This document shows positions 1 to 11,828 of a DNA stretch of 64,000 nucleotides, in pieces. The notes under the pieces were generated by a model, which saw only the letters and a program-made list of their open reading frames with translations, was not told the origin of the DNA and did not search any database. Position 1 is the first letter of the stretch. Each line of letters starts with the position of its first letter. Position numbers and translations under genes: made by a program. The stretch comes from Climacium dendroides (taxonomy: Eukaryota; Streptophyta; Bryopsida; Hypnales; Climaciaceae): assembly GCA_950106755.1 (NCBI GenBank), contig OX467089.1:29741345-29805344 (forward strand), read 5' to 3'.

Positions 1-540
1 CGTAACACAGACCTTGCCAACCTTTTTAAACCCATGATAAAAGAATGATTCAACCTCCAGCAAATGCAAAAGAAATGAAATAAGCATCATAGCATTGGGA
101 AATAAGTCGATGAAGAAGAATCACCGAATGCCACAGAATTACTACTACCACAGAATTAGGTCAACAAAATCAAAGTCCCACCAAATTGTCCCAAATCCGC
201 AATACTAAACCAGATTAACTGCACTTGCATGGTCAAATGTGCAAACAAGTTTAGGCTGCTACAAGTGACATCATATGCAATTCAAATACTTTGTCAATTG
301 CATACGGAAAAATAACACTATGAATCTAAAGCCATTCATACTAAATAATAAAACACAGAAATTCAAAAACTTGAAAACTCAATCCAATACATGCAGGACA
401 ATAAACCTGTGAACGTGGACTATGTAAACCAAGACCAATGCACGTAGCACAACAAGTACAAGCTTGTGCAAATAATACTATCACACACTACAATTGCCAA
501 ATCTACTTACATCCCGCTAAGAACCAGACTGCACCAAACT
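1..540. other. Noncoding, nothing recognised
   Basis: AT-rich sequence with no convincing reading frame, repeat or motif on either strand. Confidence 0.5.
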
Positions 541-1150
541 AATTGTCACTAAAGCAAACTCCATATCGCAACTGACATACCAGAAAATTGTCACTGCATA
601 CCAACTAACATACCAGCTGATATACCAGAAAATTGTCACTGAATACCAACTGACATACCAGCTGAAAACCAAAACTGACATCAACTCCCAGGAACACAGA
701 ACGTACTCACAGGAACAATGCACTCATAGGAACACAGAATGCACTCACAGGAACAATGCACTCACAAGAACAATGCACTCACAGGAACATAGAATGCATT
801 CACAGGAACGATGCACTCACAGGAACAATGCACTCACAGGAACACAGAACGCACTCTCACGAAGACGATCACACGGCGCAGCAACAGGGAATGACAAAAA
901 AATGCTTTACCTCGTGCTCTAGAAGCGTAGTGGCAGCTACACGTTTTTGTTTGCCTTGTCGCATGCTCCAAAAGCGCACTCAAAGGAAGATAGAAACAAC
1001 TAAAGCTGATACAATGCACTCACTTCCAATTTCCGCGCACTCTCAGGAACACAGAATGCACTCACAGGAACACAGAATGCACTCACAGGAACACAGAACG
1101 CACTCTCACGAAGACGATCACACGGCGCAGCAACAGGGAATGACAAAAAA
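541..1150. repeat. Minisatellite blocks
   Basis: At 541-670 a phrase containing AAAATTGTCACTG and ACATACCAGCTGA recurs. From about 680 a 20-bp phrase (AGGAACACAGAATGCACTCA and variants) repeats many times to about 1110. A longer block with CGAAGACGATCACACGGCGC occurs twice, at about 839-901 and 1089-1150. The plus-strand frame at 756-1205, rich in HSQE repeats, is simply the translation of this array. Confidence 0.85.
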
Positions 1151-1199
1151 ACACGAAATGCGAAGGAGGGCGCCAAACCCTAACCCCGATGCTGGCTTC

Positions 1200-1530
1200 T
1201 GTTGATACCCAACCCTCTGTTGATATCCGACCCCCGCTGATACCTGACCCTCCGCTAATACCCGACCCCCTGCTGATAACCGACCTCCTCTAATACCCGA
1301 CCCCTTCTGCTACCCTAACCCCACCCACTTTTGATACCCTAACCCGACCCGCTGCTTGATAACCGACCCCCTACTGATAACCGACCTCCTCTAATACCCA
1401 ACCCCTTCTGCTACCCTAACCCCACCCACTTTTGGTACCCTAACCCGACCCGCTGCTTGATAACCGACCTCTCGCTGATACCTGACCCCACCTTACCCGA
1501 CCTCTTCTTACCCGACCCCTTCTCATATCC
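1200..1530. repeat. CCGACCCC-type tandem repeat
   Basis: Pyrimidine-rich phrases of the form TGATACCCGACCCC recur. A block of about 100 bp, running from CTGATAACCGACC to CCCACCCACTTTTG, is present twice in tandem at about 1272-1370 and 1372-1470. No gene is seen. Confidence 0.75.
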
Positions 1531-1603
1531 AAACCGGGTCCAGACCAGGTCCCATTGTGACGACTACATTAATGATGATAAATACTAGTATATTGTCATT
1601 ACT

Positions 1604-1817
1604 CTAATGATGATAAATAGTGTTACCTACACTAATTTATTTAGAAAAGCCATAAGTTTTCATTCTTGATGAATATTTTTACCAACTATAGATGCAGAGT
1701 TTTCTCACTTAGAATTATACTAGGATTTATGGTTATCATAAAAATATTTATGAAGAGTAAAAACTTATAGCATTTCTAAAACAATTAGTATGGGTAACAC
1801 TATTTATCATCATTAGT
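1604..1817. mobile_element. Foldback MITE-like element
   Basis: The left end reads CTAATGATGATAAATAG and the right end CTATTTATCATCATTAG, which are exact reverse complements. The similarity continues inward with interruptions for about 85 bp on each side. The element is about 214 bp, AT-rich and has no coding capacity. This size and near-complete foldback structure suggest a MITE. No target duplication is certain, and an extra TAATGATGATAAATA copy sits just outside at about 1569. Confidence 0.7.
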
Positions 1818-2532
1818 GGTGTTACCTAAACCTTTCTTTTGCATTCTAAACTTCGATTAGTTACCATTTTTCATTATATTCACTTTTTTGACCAATAACC
1901 TTTTTGAGCATGTCATACGGTTTTGGGATTATATGTTTTCTTTTCCATTTTCATGAAAAAATAAGGTAATAGTAAATGGAAACTTGTAAAAAGATTTATA
2001 CCCAATAAATCAATACACTTATGAAGATTTTAATTCTAAGAATGTCATTATAATAATAAATGATGGATTATAATGTTTCCTTACCAAAGCAAGCACCAAG
2101 TGTGTAATTCCAATTTTATCAGAATTTGTGATATTATAGGAATACAATAGCTTCTACAATATCACATCTTTAAATCTTGGGAATTACAAAAACATTATGG
2201 TAAATGAAGAGAGTTGAAATTCGAAAGTAAAAATAGAGTGATATAAGAGAATTGACAATTCACAAATTTTCCAAATTTACATCAATTTACATTCAATTTA
2301 CATCAAATTTACATCAAACTTGAATGCAGATCATCTACATCTTCAATTGCATTGAAAATGTAATTGCAATGAAAATAAAATCTAAAGTCAATGACATTCA
2401 AATTCCATATATACATCCATATACACACCCATGAATTCAAAATTTGTATCCAATCATGGTACTTTCCCTACCTACAGTAACTACTTTCGAAGGAGTTTTG
2501 GCCTATCTTGGTATATTCGTCAATGGCTCTAC
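1818..2532. other. AT-rich noncoding stretch
   Basis: No gene seen. Short direct repeats of CAATTTACATCAA lie around 2270-2320. Confidence 0.5.
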
Positions 2533-3235
2533 ATTGGGATCCAAAAGTACAGTCAATTTTAAGACTTCAGGTTTGAAAAAAACATGTGGAACACCCATTT
2601 ATATTTTTCACACATGCATTGACCTAACCCACAACCAAAAAAAATTTAGAACTTGTGGGAAAATACTTTGGGCCCATCTAAATTGACCTTGATTGATTTT
2701 CATGACATTGGGACCCAAAAATACAGTCAATTTGAAGACTTTACGTTTGAAAATACATATGGAACACCAATGTATTTTTTTCGACACATGCATTGACCAA
2801 AACCACATTAAAAAAGAATTTAGAACTTGTGGGAAAATACTTTGGGCCCATGTAAATTGACCTTGATTGATTTTCATAACATTGGGACCCAAAAGTACAA
2901 TCAATTTTAAGACTTTAGGTTTCAAAAAACATGTGGAACACCCATTTATTTTTTTCACACATGCATTGACCAAATCCACAACCAAAAAATATTTAGAACT
3001 TTTGGAAAAATACTGTAGGCCCATCTAAATTGGCCTTCATTGAATTCCATGACATTAGTACCGCAAACTACAGTCAATTTTAATAGTGTAGGTTTATAAA
3101 TACATGTGGGTCACCAAATGAATGTATTTTTTTCGACACATGCATTGACCAAAACCACATCCGAAAAGAATTTAGAACTTGTGTACACAGGTTTTTGGCC
3201 CATCTAGATTGGCCTTGATTGAATTTCATGACGTT
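2533..3235. repeat. Tandem array, ~174-bp unit, four copies
   Basis: Units start near 2533, 2706, 2881 and 3053 with ATTGGGACCCAAAAGTACAG or variants, and the remnant of a fifth appears near 3232. Each unit contains CATGTGGAACACC, CACATGCATTGACC and TTTAGAACTTGTGGG in the same order. The last unit is the most diverged. The 138-codon minus-strand frame at 2608-3024 exists only because the unit length is close to a multiple of three, and it is not taken as a gene. Confidence 0.85.
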
Positions 3236-5125
3236 GGTATCTCAAGGTATTATGACATTCATACCACAAGGTACTATAACGTTAATGATGTTCGTACAGG
3301 CTTGGCCTTTTTTATATGAACTTTGAGGCACGTGGAAATATTCACTTACATTATTTTTTTGATTAGATGTCCATGGATTGTTAAAGAAGAGCGTGATTGC
3401 AACTTCTATGAATTTTTCCTTTCTCATTTGCACTTTTATTGCATATTTTTTTTGACTTTGTGAGACAAAGTGCAGGCTCAGTCAGTTTAGCATGAACACT
3501 GAGCACGTGGAAAAATTGAATTACATTATTTTTTTCATGAGGTGCCCATGCATTATCATTGAATAGGGCGTTTTTAATTTCTATTACAATTTTTTCTCTC
3601 ATTTACATGTCTATTTCATTAGCCAAATGAACCAAAAAGTTTTAAATTGTAGATGTTTCTATAGTCAATATGTGTTCCATCTCCGAAGTGTAGAGTGACC
3701 TGGATTTGTTGTAATTAAGTAAACTTAAAATTATTGTGGAGAATGTATTTTACATTTGTGGGATTTACTATTAAATAGATGCATTTATTTATATAGAATA
3801 CTGAATTATTCAATCTGGACTCTGGAGTTGTTATGTTTTTTGAACCTGTTATTAGTAGATTTAATATTCTTATTAATATGGAATATATTGAATTAATAGT
3901 GCACTCATTTTGTTTAAAAAACATTCATGCCTATTTTTGATTTCACAACAATTAAGTTGTTTATGGAAATCTTGAAATTTACATTTCAGAAGTGCTTTTT
4001 TTTTATTCTAGAATTTGGATTGCCATTGTTTGTAATAATTGATTCAAATTTCTAATGCATTTTAATGTATCATTAATGTATATTATTTAACATAAATCGT
4101 TTAATGAATTTTTGTTGTATATATCAAAGTTTGCTCATTTGAAAAAAAATTTAGAAAAAATTTAATAGTTTTTAGTTGAATATTTATTTTGAAAACTATT
4201 TCTTATTCTATCTTATACATAAAAATTATACTGAAATTCAAATGATGAATGCATAGCATAGCAAGGACGAATCGATTCTTCATAATTTTTTTAAAAATTA
4301 ATTTCAATTTGAAGATTTATTAAATTTTTGTTTCTGCATTCTATATGATATAATGCACTTAAATTCTAACAAAATACTAATTATGAATTTAGAAGTACCA
4401 ACCGCTAGTTAAACTTTAGAGTATTTCCCTAAAAAGTATGCGTTCCATATTCTCGGGAATGTATGATTGGAATGTACACCTAATAGTACCCCGGAAGTTT
4501 GCTTCGGATGCTCTTTTTTGGCTGTGCTTTTTCAAAGTACTCCCTGATTCTAGGAAGCCCTACAGTAACGCATTTCAAATTTCAATTCGCACCGTTCTCT
4601 TGCCACCCAGAAGTTCCCGCCATTGACTGGGGAGTACGCCTTCGCACGGAATTCAGTCATCTTCTTTCTTTCTTGCTCTCTGTCGCTCTCTCTGTCGTCA
4701 TCCGTGTCGACTTGCGTGTGCTTTTCCCTCAGCATTTATGAAGGACTTGTAAGTGCTACACTTGTTTCTTGCAGATTAGGGGATGCTTTCATATTTCTTT
4801 TGAATGAGACGTACGTGATGTGGTGGTATGCGACTTCCGTTTGATGCTTTGCTGTTTCCGTATCGCAGTTTGATCGAAATAGAGTTCAGGACTTCGCAAC
4901 TCTAGTGTACTGATGAACGCGTCGGCCGTTTCTATAGTTTCGTAACGATGATTGTATGAAGCAATTTGCCCTTCATTACCGATTTAATTCTACCATTTGG
5001 CAAACCTCATCGATGATGAATTAGAGTTGTCGCAGTGTTGAGGGAACTCCGAAATGTATGCCGGAAAATACGGAATACTATATTCAATATTATTGAATCA
5101 GTTATTCCGGAAAATCTGGGGAGAT
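3236..5125. other. Noncoding, upstream of element A
   Basis: AT-rich to about 4430, then more balanced in composition. A pyrimidine-rich tract of TCTC/CTTT character at about 4660-4720 could belong to a promoter of the downstream transposase gene. No gene is supported, and the left end of element A could not be fixed. Confidence 0.45.
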
Positions 5126-5720
5126 TTAGTTCGAATCGAGCTTATCATTAACACACAAGAAACATATTGACTAAGTGCAGAAACTGTACAGTCAGCTCGA
5201 TTTGAGCTGACTGAGTTGACAAAGAATATATATCATCGAGTGCACCTACTGCACGATCAGTTCGATCTGAACTAAACTATGATTATTGAAGATCTTATCT
5301 TGCCAGTTGAGATATAATTATCAATTTCACATATTTGCTCTGAAAAGAGCTGAACGAGGAAATAGTCATGCAATGTGGTTGATCAGCTCGGTTCGAGCTC
5401 AATAAGGATTTATGATCATAATGTGGTTGGTCATCTCGAGTCTCTGTGAATAAGGATTGTGATATAGAAAATTATAAATTAGATTGAATAGGTGTGAATC
5501 GATAGATCCAGTGGTCAGCTCGAATCAAGCTGACATTGACGTGGTTAAGTTCCCATTTATTTGTCGAGGAGGATTTCTAATGCCTTAACTACTTGCGCAC
5601 CCTTTTCCAAATATTCAGAGCTTTCAGCCTTTCTAGATGCTTGTATACGTAGAACGTACTATCATTTTAGTGAGTGTACTAGATCTCGAGATCCACTCTG
5701 TTAAGCTCGATTCGAACTGA
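5126..5720. promoter_or_regulatory. AGCTCGA palindrome array (element A)
   Basis: At least six interrupted palindromes of about 19-21 bp share the arms CAGCTCGA and TCGAGCTG around a 1-3 bp centre: 5126-5144, 5191-5211, 5257-5275, 5383-5401, 5514-5534 and 5701-5720. A weaker one lies near 5431. All lie upstream of the transposase-like gene starting at 5803. Clustered, inverted, near-identical sites beside a transposase suggest subterminal binding sites or an autoregulatory operator. That function is inferred. Confidence 0.75.
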
Positions 5721-5802
5721 TTGTTATGGTTTCATTCGGATACTGAAAGACGTGTTGTTCTTCTGAATAGAGTGACTACCATTTTGTCTAAAGGATACGG
5801 AG

Positions 5803-8644
5803 ATGAATATCGACGGGGACCCCATCAACGACATGGAGTTCTCGGATGAAGAATTTTCTGTTCTGGAAGGGATGAATGTCGGCATTCCTGAATGCGAGGG
5901 CATCCCGCGTCATCTATGGAATACAAGATGTGTCACTCTCTACAATGAGGCGGGTTTACTTGTTGGCGAAGGGACTTGCCATAGTGTCAACTCAGACCTC
6001 GTGCTTGGAGCTAGTGGTCCCCTTGGAGATACCCATGTAGCAGTCCACATCACCAAGACATTCTCTGAAGTGGATATTCCTCAGGAGCAGATTTACTATT
6101 TGGTAGCTTGGCCGATTAAGCGAATCCACTGCGCGGGAGTAAGCCTTCACGACCATGAGGCTTGGGATAGATTTAATCAACTGCAAGCTCGCCTCCAAAA
6201 TCCACAGCCTCCAACATCTGCTCGACCATATTCAAGTATCCTCAGAAATCCACCTCGCGTAACATCCCGCAGATCTAAGGAACTCCTCACCCCAGAGTCC
6301 ATTAACTTGGTGTCTAGTAGAGTCTGTTGCTCTCAAAATTGCGTTCAGTTGTTTCCAAGGGAGAAGATTCGAGCCTTCCGCGAGCGAATGTACTCTTGTA
6401 CATCATTCAAGTTCAGGTCGCACATAAAAACTGAAGTACATAGGTCTGTTCATTTGGATGCACGTGGAAGGAAGACAGTGACAGTTGAAGGTATTAATGT
6501 GTGCATGCGAGCATGGATGCATATTTTTGGAGTCCCGGAGGCCACGTTTTACCGATACCTCAAATATTGGAAGGACGAACGAGAGGCAAGAGACCATGGG
6601 AATACAGGATTGGAGAAGCCGAGAAAGCACACCCAACAAGCAACTGCAACGCTGAAGTGCATCCTCGAGAAGGAGGCGGACCACATACCACATTGTACTT
6701 GAACTTTGAAGTCAGGGGACAAGGTTGTTTCCATGTGTCTTCCCTCTACTTTTCAGTGGAAGGATAAGATGAAGGAAATCAACGACGTCAATGCAGCATT
6801 CAGATTACCCGAGGTTTCAACTTCGAACTTAAGCAAGATCAGGTCTTCAAAGTTCTCGGAGTTCGAGGTGAAGAAACCTGGTGATAATTTCGCTCGGTGT
6901 TCAGTGTATGACAAATTATAAGAGCTACGAAGAAGTTGTATTGCTGGATCTCAAAGTGCTTTGATATGGTCAAGGAGGCTTGACAAGCATTTGGCTATTG
7001 CTCGGGTGCATAGGGAGATGTATTACGTCAATCGTTACCACTCGTACGAGTTTCCACACGAATGTTTGACAATCATGCATGACAAGATGGACCATGCCAA
7101 AACTGCTTCTCCGATCTTTTCCCATAAGACTAAAGAACTTGATGGACTCACGAAGTTGCTCGTTTCAGTGACTGGCATGATTGCCCACGGTCATGGTGAT
7201 GTTCGATACGCGCATTATGGCTTGGATATGTTTCCCCACGACTCCAACTACACTATTGGCTCCATGGCGAAGTTGTTGCGAGATTTGGAATTACCACCAA
7301 AATCATCTTCTCGGCAATTGTTTACGGGGTCGGGATCCACAAATTTGTCCAAGGCAATTCTCAAGGGTGCCGAAGTGTGTGAAGCGTCGCTACCCCCACC
7401 ACTGGAAACCTTATGTCCAGGGATACCACTACCTCCAATTCTGAATGTGCAGATGGATAATGCCACCGGAGACAACAAAAACAGATTTGTTTTTTGTTAC
7501 TGGTCTCTACTTGTTGCAAACAAGATCTTTTGTGAAGTGTACGTGAACTTCATGATCGTGGGTCATACTCATGACGACATTGATGCGCTCTTTGGAAGAT
7601 GGAGTATGCTTTTGAAGAAGGAAAACTTCCTTACAATTCCTGCACTTATGAAGTCATTTATGGATGTGGAATCCATTCCAACAATCCCTCACCTCATAGA
7701 GGAGGTGCCAAATTTCAAAGGTTTCATAGTAGGTAGTATTTTAGACGGCAATGACATCATAGTTGGTCATACAAAGCCACAACAAGTCAAGTTTTACTTG
7801 GACTCTACTGGATGTCCAGTTATGAAGTACAAGATGTTGTGCACTGATGTTGATTGGTTACCAAAGGGGGCTGGTAATGGAATGAAATTGTGGAAGGAGG
7901 ACTCGGAAGGGCAAAGTTTGTGGCCACATGGAGTGCCAGAAGTAGTTTTGCCAAGTCCAATGAAAGGCACGGAGGACATCTTGAAGGGCATATCCGGATT
8001 TGTAAAGTACTGGGAGCATTTGTGCAATCAAGATCACACTAGGGAGTACCGAAGACGTTATGAGCACGTAGTGCACTACTGGCGTGGCGTCAAGATAGCA
8101 TTGCTAGAACCACTACCTTCATCTTCTGTTTTAAAGGATGGTTTCTGGCCAACTAGCCGTGTTCAAGCTACTCGGGTGGATGAATTAGATGAAGATGGCA
8201 AGGACCGTGAAGAGTTCGGAGAAGATGATGCATACATAGGCCTCTTTGAGAGGTCGTCCACAACCATCCTTTAGGGTGAGTCGAGATCTCTTTGAAGGAT
8301 ATTTTGTTGCAGTTCGACCCGCAGAAGGTGACAGTCATCCTGTTTGGATTGCAAGAGCATTGTCTGATCCAAATTGTAATCCGGAGAAATCTAATTGTAT
8401 ACGCATTCAGTACTTCCGTCCAACATCGAGAGATGAAGATGTTCAAGACTTCTACGCTAGATGGGACAGTGAAAGAGGTCTACGTTGGAAAGTGGATGAA
8501 ACCGAACCGCCACTTTGGGAGCATACAAATGCTCTTATGATAGCGTGGAAGCCTAACATTCGGAAGGATACTCGCCAATGCATGATCAAGATTCCAGCTG
8601 CTCAAATTGACATCATCAACCGAAGCCTTGCATCATATACTTGA
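5803..8644 (+). pseudogene. Putative transposase, DUF8039/DUF7869-like (A)
   Basis: One frame runs from the ATG at 5803 to 8274, broken by TGA at 6700-6702 and TAA at 6919-6921. The tail at about 8246-8644 is in another frame, so a frameshift or lost intron lies near 8250. The N-terminal part (about residues 30-110: NTRCVTLYNEAGLLVGEG, then GPLGDTHVAVHI, then AWPI) resembles the plant DUF8039 domain. The core contains TIMHDKMDHAKTASP, VTGMIAHGHGD, VQMDNATGDNKN and VGHTHDDIDALFGRWS, matching DUF7869-type proteins. The spaced acidic residues in HDKMD, QMDN and HDDID look like an RNase H-fold (DDE) active site, but this is my inference. The C-terminal part (EGYFVAVRPAE, RWKVDETEPPLW) is conserved in such proteins but of unknown role. 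A second copy is at 60207. As it stands the gene cannot make a full protein. Confidence 0.7.
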
Positions 8645-9649
8645 TATTTGTAGCTATGTATTGATGTATATTGCAAGTTTTATAAATATGTTGTTTCCAT
8701 CGTCATGTTTTATAAAACGAATGGAATTCATATATTAAAGTAGATGGTGTAGGTTTGATTTGATTGTTTGTATTTCATTGCTTGGTATTGCATAAATGTG
8801 TTGAAGTGTATGTTTTGTGTTTACAAAACAATGTTTTTCTATTCAATATTCTTTATTTTGTATTCTTCAACTTTGTTTTATCTATTTTTTACTTCATTTT
8901 ATTTTGTGTTTATCATTGAGTACATTTAATTTGAAATTACATTGCTATTGGGGAGCAAAATGTAGTGGAAATATCCACTATTTATTTATATTAATCAGAA
9001 CATTTACTCTAAACCAAATTACATGTGTTTGAACAGACAATCACTCAAAAGACTCTCATTTTAATGGAAATTGCAAATTACAACTAGAAAATTTAGCCTA
9101 AACTGTGGAACATTATAATTCATTATTTAGGGTCTAAATGGACTATATTATTTTGAGAGACTCCAAACCTCTCAAAATATTGAATATAGTGTTCACTGTA
9201 GTTGTTTTATAGTTGTAGTATAGTTGTATTACAATTGAGCTTTGGTCATTTTTCAAACTATATCTAACTACAGTTTTATACGTTGAAGTCTAGGACCATA
9301 CATCAACAACGTTGATGAACTTTGGATGTAGAGTACTTCACATCTACACTTTTATTACTCTCTCGTAAAGCTTTCTAGTTGAACTGTAGTCATTTTTCAA
9401 ACTACATCTGACTACAATTTGATACATTGAAGTCCAGGACCGTACATCGACGACATCAATGTATTTTGGATGTAAAATGCTTCACATCTACTCTTCTGTT
9501 ACTCTCTCGTAAAGTTACACATCATTCTATGACTATTTTGCAACTAGAACAAAGTACACGACCAATTTGGTGCAAATATGGAGGGCAACAGTTGTACGAT
9601 AGTTGTATAGGACACATAGTTGCATTCTAGTGGGTTGCAGCGGACACGT
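8645..9649. other. Noncoding, 3' flank of element A
   Basis: AT-rich 3' flank with no supported gene. It contains the direct repeat listed separately. The right end of element A and the truncated left end of the Ty3/gypsy element must both lie here or just beyond, but I could not find terminal repeats. Confidence 0.45.
9246..9516. repeat. Direct repeat, ~127 bp, two copies
   Basis: Copies at about 9246-9372 and 9390-9516 share CATTTTTCAAACTA, TTGAAGTC, AGGACC, TTTGGATGTA, TTCACATCTAC and ACTCTCTCGTAAAG in the same order, with scattered substitutions. Noncoding. It may be a subterminal repeat of a neighbouring element. Confidence 0.75.
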
Positions 9650-10805
9650 TTTTCTTCTAGTGAACTTGACTTGGGTTGGTTTCAAGGAACGCATTAGCGA
9701 CCGCTTCACTCCAAAATACCAAGACATTCGTGATGGAGTGGCACTTATAAGACTTAAGTAAACTGGGAGTCTTAGGGGTTATGTCTGGGAGTTTAATGCA
9801 CACTTGAATGTACTTCCAAGGCTAGATGAGCTAGCCAAGAAAATCATTTTCTTCAATGGGTTGCAAAGTTGGGCAGAGCGTGCATTGTTTAGAATGCCCC
9901 AACTTCCAGAGTCATGTGCGGAGTTGTTAAAGTTGGTTAAAAGGATTGGTGATGATGAAGGCCAAAACAAGAAGGCTAAAGATGGGCCTTCAACAAATGA
10001 GTCAAGTAAACACTCCAAGCGTAAGTTGAGGCATCATGTTTGGATGAAGAGCAAGCATGGTGGGGATGGAGCCAAGTCAAGTGGGCCAAAAGAAGGACAA
10101 GCTAAAGGCATTGACAAAGGGGGTGACAAAACCAAAAGGGATGTGAGCCAAATGACTTATTACAATTGTGGAGAGAAGAGCCACTTGTCCCGGGGTTGCC
10201 CCAAACCTAAGGTGAGTGTTCAAAATGCATGCTCTCACATTGGAGAGCATGTTCTTCAAGGTGGCTTCTTGGCTAAGGCAAATCAACCCAAATTGAGTCC
10301 CCGCTTGTTGTTCTTAAAAGGGTCCATAAGTAAGCATGATGTTTCACTCCTGGTGGATACAGGTGCAACTCACTCATTCGTGAGCCCAAGACTTGCTATG
10401 GAGTTGGGCTTGCAAATCAAGGAGTCTTGCAAGCCCATTAAAGTGCAATTTGCCAAGGGCAAGCCGCACAAGACAAGCAAGGTGGCAACAAATGTGGAAG
10501 TCAGGTGTGGAGAGTTCACCTTTGTGGAAGACTTCACGGTGTGTGATATAGATGGGGTAGACCTCATCCTAGGAAATACTTTCCTAGATACTTATGAAGT
10601 AGACATAAGAAGGCGGCCATCTTTGAAGGTGGTTGCCAATGTAGATGGCAAAGAGATAGAGTTAGAAATAACTAAGTCACCCAAGATGTTGGGGATTCAA
10701 ATCCATCTAGTAGTTTTGGAAGAACTTAGTGATACTAAATTCTTGGTTGTTATGCGTGCCGGTGTGGTTGTAGGGCAAAAGAAGTTGGCTAATAGGGCCA
10801 ATTCC
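9650..10805 (+). pseudogene. Ty3/gypsy gag-protease, 5' part
   Basis: Retrotransposon capsid protein and aspartic protease. From about 9650 the frame shows gag-like sequence broken by a stop (RFTPKYQDIRDG, then GSLRGYVWEFNAHLNVL). The longest open part starts at 9804. A zinc knuckle lies at about 10152 (YYNCGEKSHLSRGC), but the first Cys of the CX2CX4HX4C pattern is Tyr. The protease active site LVDTGATHSFVS is at about 10345. The element's 5' LTR and gag start are missing. The frame is interrupted at 10805 by the 20.85-kb MULE and resumes in the same frame at 31671, so this and the reverse transcriptase region at 31.7-34.2 kb are one element. Confidence 0.9.
10795..10805. repeat. Left target-site duplication of the MULE
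   Basis: GGGCCAATTCC, identical to 31660-31670. Mutator-like elements normally duplicate 8-11 bp. Removing the element and one copy of this word keeps the gypsy reading frame open across the junction. Confidence 0.93.
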
Positions 10806-11025
10806 AACGACGCTAGCGTGCGAGCAGGAGCGTGGAGCTTGTGAGCATGGAGCGTGGAGTTTGTGAGCATGGAGCGTGGAGTTTGTGAGCATGGAGTCCC
10901 CAAACCCAAAAAAATAGAAATTTGTACTCCCAAATGTTTTTTCTCCAATTTTTTTGTGAAAAAAGAGGAGAAATGTCTAATTTTTGACCTATTACCGTGT
11001 CCCCTATAACCGTGGATTTGATGAA
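10806..11025. repeat. MULE left terminal inverted repeat
   Basis: Similar in inverted orientation to 31500-31659. The best match is in the outer 45 bp. Further inward both ends share a poly-T/AAAAC tract and a TAACCGTGGATTTG / TGACCGTGGACTTG block. The outer part also holds a 21-bp tandem repeat, GAGCATGGAGCGTGGAGTTT, at about 10844-10890. Confidence 0.75.
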
Positions 11026-11034
11026 AATTTATTG

Positions 11035-11455
11035 GAAATTGGGGGGCAATTCCATCACTCACCGTATTTTTTTCCCTAGAGGTTCTGAAAGTCAAGTACC
11101 ACCAATGAACACAATTTCATCTACTAATTTTAATGGGGGGGGCAATTCCATCATTCCCCATTTTTTTTTCCTAGAGGTAGTGAAAGTCAAGTACCACCGC
11201 TGAACACAAATTCATTCACTAATTTTAATGGGGGGCCAATGCCATTATTCACGATATTTTTTTTCCTAGAGGTTGTAAAAGCCAAGCAACTCTAGTGGTG
11301 ACTACAAATTCATCCACGAATTTAGGGTGGGGGGCCAATGCCATTATTCACGATATTTTTTTTCCTACAAGTTGTGAAAGCCAAGCAACTCCAGTGAACA
11401 CATAATCCTCCACAATTTTAAATGAAGGACAACTCCTTCACTCACCGTTTTCTCC
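11035..11455. repeat. MULE subterminal tandem repeat, ~97 bp, five units
   Basis: Units begin near 11041, 11137, 11233, 11330 and 11426 with GGGGGGCAATTCCATCACTC or variants. Each contains CCTAGAGGTTGTGAAAG and CAAGTACCACC- or CAAGCAACTC-type phrases. There is no matching array at the right end, so the two subterminal regions are asymmetric. Confidence 0.8.
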
Positions 11456-11828
11456 CCTAATTATGGAGTTGGGTAAATACAAAGTACACATGCCATAATT
11501 AATCCTAAGCAAAAAGCGAGAGAACTGTTGGGAATATAATATGCCATACAGTTAAGGCCAATCCCTATTCCCCCGAACAATTCTCTAGCCATGACTGTTC
11601 ATTGAAGATGACAGCTTATATAGTGACTCATTTTTAAATGTCATTCGTTATGGGGCAACTGAAGGCTGCGAAATAAGCTCTGAACATATGCTTTAGGACA
11701 CATAAATAGGAACCCTACAACATTGGTCTCTTCACTCTATCCCACAGAAACTGTGCATCAAATCATTTCAATTGTCATATACAAAAGAACGCATTACAAT
11801 TGAAATGCATTGTAAACTGTGGCCATGT
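11456..11828. other. Noncoding, 3' flank of MULE transposase
   Basis: No gene seen. It would contain the 3' UTR and poly(A) signal of the minus-strand transposase gene. Confidence 0.5.

Noticed and set aside
756..1205. 149-codon plus-strand frame rich in His-Ser-Gln-Glu repeats
   Set aside because: It is the translation of a noncoding minisatellite, with no domain and no start context.
2608..3024. 138-codon minus-strand frame
   Set aside because: It arises from the ~174-bp tandem array whose unit length is near a multiple of three.
5682..5693. Perfect 12-bp palindrome GATCTCGAGATC
   Set aside because: Single occurrence, not of the AGCTCGA consensus, and expected by chance at this length in 64 kb.
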